Assembly (NCBI RefSeq): GCF_014898815.1 | Contig: NW_026515534.1 | Coordinates: 62,001-126,000, forward strand | DNA length: 64,000 nt | Direction of reading: 5' to 3' | From: Panonychus citri | Taxonomy: Eukaryota > Arthropoda > Arachnida > Trombidiformes > Tetranychidae | Shown: piece after piece, positions 9,547-18,349 of the stretch | Numbering within the stretch: position 1 is the first letter of the stretch | Layout: the number at the start of each line of letters is the position of its first letter | The notes under the pieces: model-generated | What the model saw: the letters and a program-made list of their open reading frames with translations, nothing else | Databases searched by the model: none | Told to the model about the DNA's origin: nothing | Made by a program: the position numbers and the translations under genes

Positions 9547-10017
9547 ATGATTTCAAATATCTGTGCCTTTTTTGATGTTCAGGGGTTTCATGTTAATGAC
9601 ACTTTTCTACCTCGTGAGATGGCTTTACTGAGTGAAAGTTCAACAGTTCATTTCTCTATTAATCATCGTCGAAGGCTATCAGATATACCAAGAGAATTTA
9701 CGTGGTCAGTTAACAACGAGACTCAGGTTATCCATGGACTATCATTTGAATGTGATGGAAATGGTTTAGGCTACAATCAAGCAACCAGCCTTCTATCAAC
9801 ATTTTATGGTAGTTCTACAAATCGAGATAAGTTTTTGATGGGTTACACATCGCCAGATGCTGAAGGTGTACTTCGAAGAATGGCCATACCAAGGATAAAG
9901 GTGAATATGGGAGCTGAGGCATTTGGTAAGCCTTGTCAGCTTCACCCACCAGAGTCTCGTTATTCGTGTGCATTGAAAACTGTGGTCCAACTTTGGCGAG
10001 AATATCCGATGAACTGA
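9547..10017 (+). CDS. Polinton accessory protein with DVQGF motif, possible nuclease-fold family
   Basis: A 156-residue intact frame. It begins with a hydrophobic strand and DVQGFHVNDTFLPREMAL, has HGLSFE in the middle and ends with C-x3-H...C-x2-K...LW. This layout (Asp-Val/Leu-Gln-Gly-Phe, then a Pro-Lys/Arg-Glu, HGL, and a terminal Cys/His cluster) recalls uncharacterised ORFs that I associate with invertebrate virus-like elements and that resemble an RNase-H/exonuclease fold. Catalysis is not demonstrated. A cluster of AATAAA-like signals follows at 10056-10070. Confidence 0.6.
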   Translation: MISNICAFFDVQGFHVNDTFLPREMALLSESSTVHFSINHRRRLSDIPREFTWSVNNETQVIHGLSFECDGNGLGYNQATSLLSTFYGSSTNRDKFLMGYTSPDAEGVLRRMAIPRIKVNMGAEAFGKPCQLHPPESRYSCALKTVVQLWREYPMN

Positions 10018-10264
10018 TCAAAATCTATGAAGTCAACCAACTAAGTTTGTATCTAAATAAATAAATAAACTGCATCACAAAAAATTTTCTTTGTCAAAAC
10101 CATTTACTTTTTAAAAAAAAAAACGGAAAAGAAAACGCGATTTTTTTGTCTAGAATCAACATTAATCTGACAAAAAAAATCCTCTATTGAGAGATAACAG
10201 TGAGATCACATTTTTCGCTTTTATTCAAATTTGCAACTTCTGACGACGTATCAATAACAATAAG

Positions 10265-10830
10265 ATCATCTACAGTGATAAACAAGTTGATAGATGTAAT
10301 TCACTGATTGTGTATAATTATTTTCAGAAGAGGAAAATTTAATAAAAAAATTGAATAAAATTCTCTAAAATTCAATTCATTAATTTTAATTTCTGAGCCC
10401 GGTTCCGCCCGGTGTGGACACTTTGCTCTAATCATCTACAGTGATAAACAAGTTGATAGATGTAATTCACTGATTGTGTATAATTGTTTTCAGAAGAGGA
10501 AAATTTAATCAAAAAATTGGGTAAAATTCTCTAAAATTCAATTCATTAATTTTAATTTCTGAGCCCGGTTCCGCCCGGTGTGGACACTTTGCTCTAATCA
10601 TCTACAGTGATAAACAAGTTGATAGATGTAATTCACTGATTGTGTATAATTGTTTTCAGAAGAGGAAAATTTAATCAAAAAATTGGGTAAAATTGTCGTA
10701 AATTTAATTAATTCATTTTAATTTCTAAGCCCGGTTCCGCCCGGTGTAGACACTTTGCTCTAATCATCTACAGTGATGAACAAGTTGATAGATGTAATTC
10801 ACTGATTGTGTATAATTGTTTGTGAGAAGA
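10265..10830. repeat. 166-bp tandem repeat array inside the Polinton
   Basis: Four starts of the same unit (ATCATCTACAGTGATAAAC) occur at 10265, 10431, 10597 and 10763, an exact 166-bp period. There are about 3.4 units, diverging after about 10821. Each full unit ends in a GC-rich block (GCCCGGTTCCGCCCGGTGT) that stands out in this AT-rich DNA. The array separates the left accessory genes from the polymerase side. A replication, packaging or enhancer role is possible but untested. Confidence 0.93.
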
Positions 10831-10956
10831 AAAGTTTTTTCTAAAAGCAATATGATAATTGACAAATTGATCCTCAGAAGCATAAGCAAACACAAATTTT
10901 TTATTAAAATAAAATTATTGTCATTAAAATCATTGTTTCAATAGACTTTCGCTAAG

Positions 10957-11330
10957 ATGGATGTAAGTATGATTCTAACAATAATTTCAAAACCAATTAG
11001 TTCATTTTAGCTTTTTTTCAGATTATTGAACGTGCAATTTTCTCTAGATTAAATGATCAATACAAAAGCCTTGTGGACGAGGCTGAAGATTTGGTTCGAA
11101 AAATTCACGATCTTGGCTTTGTCCAAGTTCTGTTATATACAATTGGAGATGCCACTATTGGTGAACAGATTCAGAGTATCAACTCGAGACCGATTCCTTC
11201 GCGATTCCATCCTGCTTACTCTTTTGTTTGTGAGTTAATTGAAATTGATATTTTAATTGTACAGATTCGACATGTCATATATTGCATGGCAAACGGCTTA
11301 CCTGGTAATCGTTCAATTGTTCTAAACTGA
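10957..11330 (+). CDS. small spliced Polinton gene, unknown
   Basis: Exon 1 is only six bases (ATGGAT, 10957-10962). It is followed by a consensus donor GTAAGT, a 59-base intron, a T-rich tract and AG at 11020-11021. Exon 2 (11022-11330) stays open to a stop and gives about 104 residues, acidic and helical at first (SLVDEAEDLVRKIHDLGF). A second GTGAGT...ACAG pair at 11230-11264 would give a 35-base intron, too short to be convincing, so I keep the unspliced end. The mini-exon layout matches the neighbouring polymerase gene. Confidence 0.5.
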
Positions 11331-11365
11331 GAACCATTATTCAATATTTGTAAAAGTTTATTGGG

Positions 11366-11734
11366 TCAAAAAGACGATGAAGATGAAATTACATTAATAT
11401 TGGATTCATTTAAGTCACAGATTTTCAATTCAATAATTCTCATATAGTCTACAAGATGGTTATACATTGTTACAATGGTATCGGATTCAAACAACGTCTT
11501 AAAATGTATCAGATGTTCACTCAGTAACTCGATATCCTCACAACAATGATTTCCTCCGAACTGACCGTCTGTTGATGTGATTCTGTATACACAAGATCTC
11601 GACACTTCTCTTCGACGTTCAATATCAATAACCATATATTTAATTCTTCTTTTTATGAGTGAGAGCTCAACATTTCTTTGAATTCGCCACAGAACAAATT
11701 TTAAATTTCTCAATATCTTTTTGTAAAATTCCAT
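11366..11734 (-). CDS. Polinton accessory protein, unknown, 122 residues, divergent from polymerase
   Basis: An open minus-strand frame of 122 residues, divergent from the polymerase gene across a gap of about 230 bases that should hold both promoters. The N-terminus is basic (KKILRNLKFVLWRIQR, then IKRRIKYM), the middle has HCCEDIELL, and it ends in a serine run. There are no membrane segments and no family I recognise. It could be a regulatory or DNA-binding protein; confidence that it is a gene comes only from the uninterrupted frame and position. Confidence 0.5.
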   Translation of the reverse strand: MEFYKKILRNLKFVLWRIQRNVELSLIKRRIKYMVIDIERRREVSRSCVYRITSTDGQFGGNHCCEDIELLSEHLIHFKTLFESDTIVTMYNHLVDYMRIIELKICDLNESNINVISSSSSF

Positions 11735-11962
11735 AACTTCTTTAACATATGAACGAAACTGTTTTGATTTTAATTATTGAAATAAATGAACTAAAAATTG
11801 AATTAAATTGTTTTTAATTGTTTCCATTAATTAAAACAGTTGCACTTCAATTGCGCGTGAGTGTAACTAATCATTGTGAATACAAACACGCCTAATCAAA
11901 TTATGCTTATTTAGATTCATTCTGTTGTCAGCCAAATAGATAAAATTCATTCTGTATGTGAA

Positions 11963-14900
11963 ATGGATGAACAGGTAAGTTTTTTGTTTGAAACTAATTT
12001 TTCTGAAACTAATATTTTCTTTGCCTAAATTATTCAGTTGTTCAGGTGCCGATCTTGTCCAGCCGTTTTCGATGACCTTAGTGATTTTATCAATCACTCT
12101 TGCTGCGACAACGATGAACTCAATGACTTGAATATCTACCTATCAAGTGATTTATTTCACGAGTCTTCAATAGCTCCACCACCACCAAAACCACTATCAC
12201 CGTCATCATGTCACTCTCTACCAGTACAACCACCATCACCACCATTAGCATCAACATCAACATTTATATCAAGTAATCAACTGGAAACTTCAGAGGATTT
12301 AGAATCGATCAACGAGTTAATTGGCAAGTGTAACAACTGTAATTTATTTATTGAGAGCTTCATTGATCTTTTGAATCATAACTGTGATCTGACTGGCCCA
12401 TCAACTAGTGAGTCGATAGAAGATGTCACTATGAACATTGACAATTTATGTTGTCCGAAATGTAATATGATTTTCTCATCTATTGAGACACAACAAAATC
12501 ATATAAAAGTTTGTGGGTTAACAATATCACCTGTTGTGCAAACTAATGTTGTTGAACTTTTCAACTTCTTGCTCACCAAAAAAGCATTTCGATCAAAGTA
12601 TCGTCTATATTCAAGACAGTTTGACAAATGTTACACTCTAGAGGATCTTCAAAAAACTACTCAACCTGATATCAAGCTGTTAATCAAAGAGGTATCAGAA
12701 GAACTTGGACCGTTGAAAATATCCTTTTCTATCAACATTGTATTTGAAAAACTTGGAACAAAGGAGTTTATTACATCATATATTCATTCAATCTTCAAAA
12801 TCTACCTAAGTGAATGTGATGACTTGACTCAACTGCTATCGGATAGCTTTGCAGAAATTCAAAGTATAATTGACCATTACACAGAAAGAGGTAGCGGATT
12901 CATCATTGTTTGTATCTCTGCTCTTGATGTATATATCGCTTCATATCAACCTCACCATGGTGGATGTAAGCTACAAAAATTGCCACCACAACTGACAACC
13001 AAAAAATGTTTTGTCACCCTCAACTGTAATACAAGTTGCTTTATGTATGCAATTCTTGCGAGTATATATGGAGTATCTGACAAGCACAGGACCAGTAAGT
13101 ATCGTAAATACTTACGAGCTCATAACTTCTCCAAGTGGATAGGTGATGTTTCATTAGATCAAATAAATGGTTTCGAAAAAGCGAATGAAATATCCGTTAG
13201 TGTTTTTTCATATAACTTGGAAGGAAAATACATCATCCCTCTACGAATTACAACAGAAAAGAAGAAAAACCATGTTAAATTACTTTTATATGCTGACCAT
13301 TATTATCCCATCTCAAACTTACGCAGAGCCTTGAATAGTAGGACAAACCGAAGGAGATATCATTGTGAAAGGTGTTTACATGGATATGATAGAGCAGAAA
13401 AACTTGCCACTCATTTAGTTGACTGTGAAAATAGGGCCGTTCAAAGAGTGAAAATACCATTGTTAACACGAGAGGATCCACTGGTCAACATCGTCAAGCG
13501 GAACCTTAAGAAGGAGAGTAAACATCCATTCGTAATTTACGCTGATTTTGAAAGTGTCTGTATACCAACCGGTGATTCCAGAAAAGTGTCAAGACATGAA
13601 CCAAGTAGTTATGGTTATATAGTTGTGGACTGGAATAAGAAAGTAATCAAAAGTGATTTTAAACATGGAAAAGATATCATAAACGATTTCTTGTCCAGCA
13701 TTAAACATACTGAAAAATGGTTGACTGTTTACTTGAAAGAAAATGCTAGTAAACCTCTGGCGATTACAGATGATATTGAGGAAAGTTTTTCCCTCGCATC
13801 TAATTGTTGGATTTGTGATGGCTCACTAGGAGGAGACAAAGTTAGAGATCATGATCATTTCACTGGTAAATACCGCGGAGCTGCTCATAATATATGTAAC
13901 ATCAACTATGCAATTCCAAAAAGGATACCAATTTTCTTTCATAATCTAAAAAATTATGACAGTCATTTACTAATCACTGGTATGGACAGTAAAACTTTCT
14001 CAACTAATATTACGATCATCCCACAGACTATGGAAAAGTATATTGGATGGTTTGTGGGAAATTTAGCTTTTCTCGACTCTTATGCTTTTTTACCTGCTAG
14101 TCTAGATACTCTATCAAAAGACTTAAGTTTGTACGAGAAAGAAACATTTTTACGTCAAGAGTGGAAAAGTTGCGATCTTACAGACCTTCTTGATAAAGCT
14201 GCTCTTCCATATGAATATCTAGACTCTTTTGATAGGTATAATGAGCAACAACTACCAAAGATTGAGTCGTTCTATTCATCTCTTACGGATAAAAATATTT
14301 CGATTGAAATGTATGAAAGATTACAACGAGTTTGGAAGCAGTTTAATTGTGAAAATCTTGCAGATTTAATCGATATTTATCTACGTTTGGATGTATATCT
14401 ACTAGCTGCCGTTTTTGAAAACTTTAGAGAAACAAGTTTGAATGACTTTGGTATCGATCCTCCACACTACATGTCAGTACCTGGCTTATCCTTTGCATCA
14501 GCCATCAAGATGTTAAAAGTATCGCTCAAGATATTCACAGATCTTGAAATGTATATGATGATCGAAAATGGGATAAGAGGTGGATTCACTACGGTTGCAA
14601 AGAGACATGTGAAAGCTAACAATCGTTTACTCAAATCGTATGATGGTGGTGAACAGACTTGGCTACTTTATCTAGATGTTAATAATTTATATGGCAAAGC
14701 TATGTGTGATGTCTTACCGATCGGTAATTATAAATGGACCAAGCCTTGTGATCTAGAGTTTTTTTTGACAATTCATGATGAAGCTGAAACTGGTTATATT
14801 CTCGAAGTTGATCTTCTCTATCCTGAGACACTTCATAACTTACACAATGATTTCCCTCTCGCTCCACATAAGCTTGTGATTTCAGATGAGATGTTAAGTC

Positions 14901-15925
14901 CTACGGCTAAAAAAATTCTAAAACAACTGGAACAACGTTCTACCAAAACCGAAAAATTAGTGGCTACTTTTCTACCCAGAACTCGTTATGTTATCCACTA
15001 TCGGACTTTGAAGTATTATATTGCGAAAGGAATGCAAGTGACAACAATACATCGAGCCATTTCTTTCAATCAAAAACGATGGCTATCTCCATACGTCAAT
15101 CTCTGCACTGAAAAGCGGAAAAGAGCTTCCTCCCCTTTTGTTTCATCTCTTTACAAGCTCTTTGTCAACAGCAATTATGGTAAATTGATGGAAGATAAAA
15201 GAAAAAGAGTTAAAGTTGACTTGGTTACATCGGATGCAATGGCAGCAAGAAGAGCCAGGAAGCATTTGTGTAAAAACATGAGAATACTTGCGGAAGATAA
15301 AGTGCTGTTTCAAATGTTACCGGATACTGTTGTGCTTGACAAACCCATCATTGTTGGTTTTACCGTACTAGAGTTGGCCAAGTTACATGTTTACCAGCTT
15401 TACTATGACAGATTCAAATCTTTTTACGGCGATAAAATCTGTTTGGTTTACTCTGATACCGATTCACTTTTAGTTGAGATAAAGACTGAAGATTTAGTTT
15501 CCGATATGAAGTTTTTTTCGGACATAATGGACTTCAGTGATCTTCCCATTGATCATTGTTTGTATAGTGCTGTCAATAAGAAAAAAATTGGGTGTCTTAA
15601 AGATGAAATGAGCGGTCAAGTCATCGAAGAAGTTGTTGCTTTGCGACCTAAATTGTATGCAATCAAAACAGAGAATGAGGTAAAAAAGAGAGCTAAAGGA
15701 GTTCAAGGTGTTGTTGTTAAGAATCAGTTAACATTCGATGATTATAAAAATACTCTTTTCGATGTTAAAACTGTTCGAAAGTCAACTCGTAGACTTGGCT
15801 CTGAAAATCACATTATACATTTATATGTTGATGAAAAAATCGCTCTTTCCCCTTTTGAAGATAAAAGATACCTTACTGACTCTGTAAACTCTCTTGCTTA
15901 TGGTCATTATTCAATAAATCAATAA
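11963..15925 (+). CDS. POLB: Polinton protein-primed family B DNA polymerase (two exons)
   Basis: Exon 1 is 11963-11974 (four codons), the intron is 11975-12037 (63 bases, GTAAGT to TTCAG) and exon 2 is 12038-15925, about 1,299 residues. The N-terminus has three zinc-finger-like modules (FRCRSCPAVF, GKCNNCNLFI, LCCPKCNMIF) and a proline-rich linker; another finger (YHCERCLHGY) lies near residue 445. The 3'-5' exonuclease motifs are YADFES (about 503), NLKNYDSHL (about 642) and LRLDVYLLA (about 785). An HNH-like insert, CWIC...VRDHDHFTGKYRG, is at about 590-620, as in other Polinton polymerases. Polymerase motifs are A (LDVNNLYG, about 880), B (NSNYGKLM, about 1045) and C (YSDTDSLL, about 1140). 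All catalytic residues are present. No start codon exists at 12038 itself, so the 5' mini-exon decides the start. It is expected to replicate the linear element from a protein primer. Confidence 0.95.
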
Positions 15926-16106
15926 CTTAATCAATTAATGTGATTTCTTTTGTCTCGCGGTATGAAAGATATCATTCAACTCGCGATTTAGTTGAAATCC
16001 TTGTTAACGCGAAATCCCGCTGATCGTTGGTTTGCTTGATATCGCGAGATCAAGCCCCGCCCGCTCAGTTGAAGACGCAGAGAATCTTTAGTTTTCTTTT
16101 GGTCTT
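15926..16106. promoter_or_regulatory. convergent intergenic region with CpG-rich inverted repeat
   Basis: Between the converging stops of polymerase and protease. It holds several CGCG words and an imperfect inverted pair (TCTCGCGGTAT near 15953 and ATATCGCGAGA near 16040), plus a GC-rich patch (CCCCGCCCGC). AATAAA-like 3' signals lie at its left edge. It is probably where transcripts end; an origin or binding site is also possible. Confidence 0.45.
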
Positions 16107-16565
16107 TTAATTAATCAAAGTTAATAGTTTTCTATAAATCAAATGGTCGTTTTTTAAATGGTGACAGATTTTGAGTAAATGGAAAAATGATTTTTTGTTA
16201 GTCATGAGAACAAATAGTAGACAATAATAGCCGCAAGAAGTTGAATCATCTCCTTGGTATTTTGATTTGGATATTTCATAAAACGAACAGTTTCTTTCTA
16301 TGAATGACAATATTTCTGGTGGCGGTTCTCGTCCAAAAGAGTCGAAATATATAGCTAAACGATTCCTACTTATGTAGACAGAAACCCAATGTGAACCAGG
16401 TTGGTGTGAAGGATCTAAATTTATAATGTAATTGATTGGTAGCTCTGAGACTAGTATTGGTAAATTGTCAATTGAATAAACACCACCAAAAGACTTCGTA
16501 CCTGACAATACAAATTCTAGATCACTTGATGTTAACATGTTTTTTAACCTCTTTTTAGTAGTCAA
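16107..16565 (-). CDS. PRO: Polinton adenain-like cysteine protease
   Basis: A 152-residue protein with the adenain/Ulp1-type catalytic layout: His59 in GSHWVS, Asp75 in YFDSFG, Gln104 in KYQGDD and Cys111 in STSCGYYC. It is short, as Polinton proteases are. By analogy with adenovirus it should mature capsid proteins. The start overlaps the end of the capsid gene by 11 bases, and the tail is the last gene of the minus-strand run. No active-site residue is missing. Confidence 0.92.
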   Translation of the reverse strand: MTTKKRLKNMLTSSDLEFVLSGTKSFGGVYSIDNLPILVSELPINYIINLDPSHQPGSHWVSVYISRNRLAIYFDSFGREPPPEILSFIERNCSFYEISKSKYQGDDSTSCGYYCLLFVLMTNKKSFFHLLKICHHLKNDHLIYRKLLTLIN

Positions 16566-17805
16566 TTACAACGGTTCTCTCTCTATCAACTGTTACCAAA
16601 TTATCAAATTGTCCAAGTACAATAAGTTTAACTTGTTTTTTCAATGTCTTGGAAAATCGAATCTCACATCTTATAGACCCTCTTCTCAGTAGGTTAAGTG
16701 TACCAGTCTCACCACCCAATGTACCATCACTACTTAGATCAAAAGCGAATAGACAATACATTGACTTGTACTTGTCATAATCAATGTCACATTGAGGGAT
16801 TCCATCGTCTTGACCAGTGTAGCGATATAGATTTACAAATTCTCTCATATATAAATTTCCTTCAAAGTCAGGTTGATAGGGTACTGTAGGTACATGGTTA
16901 CCATCAACATTTAAGGCTAAATGAGAAACTGAAAAGTTATCAAAGTTAAATGGGTTTGATTGTCTATCACCAGAGAACGATTCCTCATTTACAAAGCCTA
17001 AAATAATTCGTTTGGGTAGAAATCCATTGAATAAATTTTCAACTGTTATCATGTTAACATCCTTCGTTATAGTAAAGTTTTTCATTTCATTTCTTATTAT
17101 AAAATATTTGGCCGGAACTTTGTTAAGGGTAGATATGAGTGCAGATTGTGCATCTGGAAATAGTTTAACTCTTCTAATGAATAGAGATAAACTTGTTATT
17201 TTTGTTTTATACGTTTCTGTGTCAGCTTCAGTTGTTGTCCAAACGGGAAAGGTCAACGGGCTACGAGTCAACTTGAAAACCATAGGCATGCCATTGACCA
17301 TCAGTCGGTCTTGTTGACAAACGGGTAAATGTAAACGAAAAAATAAATCATAGGTTCGGCTTGCCACTACAAATTGAGGTTCTTTTTTGGATAAATTACC
17401 CATATCCACTGGGTTGGGAAACTTATAAAGAAGGTCTTCAAGGAAGGCTTGATAGTGATACATGTTTGAAGCTTGACAGAGATTAACACCATTGAGAAAC
17501 AGATCTACTTGTTCAAATAGTGCATTTCCAAAATTGCGAGCCATCATTGCCTTGACTGCATTTTTCGTTGGCTCTCCGGTTGCGTCAATTATTTGTACTT
17601 TCATGTGTATCATAGTTGCTGCCATGTCTGTCATGTCTTCTGAGGGTGGAACTGCAATTTCATAGACAAGGCTACTTTCTAAACTTGCTGATGGTCTATA
17701 TTCAGTTTCATAGCTTGACTCTATTGTTACTTGTGTTGAAGGGACAGTAAATAGAGTGAGTTCACTTTTTCCCGCAGGGTTAGACTCCACATGTAGATAT
17801 TCCAT
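16555..17805 (-). CDS. MCP: Polinton major capsid protein (double-jelly-roll type)
   Basis: A 416-residue protein matching the Polinton PY/hexon-like family. Near the N-terminus are TQVTIESSYETEYRPSASL and then EIAVPPSEDMTDM, MIHMKVQIID, LFEQVDLFLNGV and YHYQAFLEDLL, the order typical of this family. The remainder is beta-rich with few charged runs. Its ATG overlaps the stop of the upstream basic-protein gene (TAATG), and its end overlaps the protease start. It is expected to form the trimeric capsomer of an icosahedral virion. The role comes from family knowledge; no structure was modelled. Confidence 0.88.
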   Translation of the reverse strand: MEYLHVESNPAGKSELTLFTVPSTQVTIESSYETEYRPSASLESSLVYEIAVPPSEDMTDMAATMIHMKVQIIDATGEPTKNAVKAMMARNFGNALFEQVDLFLNGVNLCQASNMYHYQAFLEDLLYKFPNPVDMGNLSKKEPQFVVASRTYDLFFRLHLPVCQQDRLMVNGMPMVFKLTRSPLTFPVWTTTEADTETYKTKITSLSLFIRRVKLFPDAQSALISTLNKVPAKYFIIRNEMKNFTITKDVNMITVENLFNGFLPKRIILGFVNEESFSGDRQSNPFNFDNFSVSHLALNVDGNHVPTVPYQPDFEGNLYMREFVNLYRYTGQDDGIPQCDIDYDKYKSMYCLFAFDLSSDGTLGGETGTLNLLRRGSIRCEIRFSKTLKKQVKLIVLGQFDNLVTVDRERTVVIDY

Positions 17806-18329
17806 TATCCAAATATATCCTTCTTGGTCTTTCTCTTCCTACTTTTAGATATTTTTCGTCGTTTTGATCCTTTCTTATTCTTCCTTCGCTTCTGGACTCC
17901 TGACACTGAAGATCTTTTTCTCTTTCTATTTCTAGCAGCATTAGATTTCATCAATTTCTTATATGCCTGTAATCGCAAGTTACCTGAACCTTTTTGGTCT
18001 AGTAGCTGGTTAACTTTAGCAATAGACTGTGTTGTTGCACTTCTAAGCCCTTCTTTAGCTCTCTCTTTTAATGCTTCTTTAAACCTCTTTTTCTCTAATA
18101 CATCAGCGCCGATATTGACACCAGTACGTAAAAATTGTTTTCCTAAAAATTTCAATATTGGGATTCCAAATCTACCAATTAAGCTACCTATTCCATATCC
18201 ACGCTGATATGGTGAACCTTTGAAGACGCTTATATCACCGAAACCACTTCCTACTTGAGAAGCAAAAAATCTTTGAAGATCTGACTCACAAGAACAATGA
18301 ACTTTTCTAGACATTTTCACTGTTTTCAA
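17805..18329 (-). CDS. Polinton small basic core-like protein with hydrophobic helix
   Basis: 174 residues. A glycine-rich segment (GSGFGDISVFKGSPYQRG) leads to a hydrophobic amphipathic stretch (IGSLIGRFGIPILKFLG, about 50-65). It ends with a strongly basic tail of Lys/Arg runs (about 130-170, for example KRRKNKKGSKRRK). The combination resembles minor core or membrane-active proteins of adenovirus-like viruses, and similar proteins precede the capsid gene in many Polintons. DNA condensation or membrane activity is inferred from composition. There are 20 bases between it and the penton-like gene; the first ATG may also be replaced by Met6. Confidence 0.75.
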   Translation of the reverse strand: MKTVKMSRKVHCSCESDLQRFFASQVGSGFGDISVFKGSPYQRGYGIGSLIGRFGIPILKFLGKQFLRTGVNIGADVLEKKRFKEALKERAKEGLRSATTQSIAKVNQLLDQKGSGNLRLQAYKKLMKSNAARNRKRKRSSVSGVQKRRKNKKGSKRRKISKSRKRKTKKDIFG

Positions 18330-18349
18330 ATTTTATTGTTTGTAATTTC

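Noticed and set aside
4440..10850. Left accessory region as separate host DNA rather than part of the Polinton
   Set aside because: Both terminal repeats and the target duplication enclose it, and no second pair of Polinton ends was found inside.
11230..11264. GTGAGT...ACAG as a second intron in the small Polinton gene
   Set aside because: It would be only 35 bases, shorter than spliceosomal introns are expected to be, and splicing gives an early stop.
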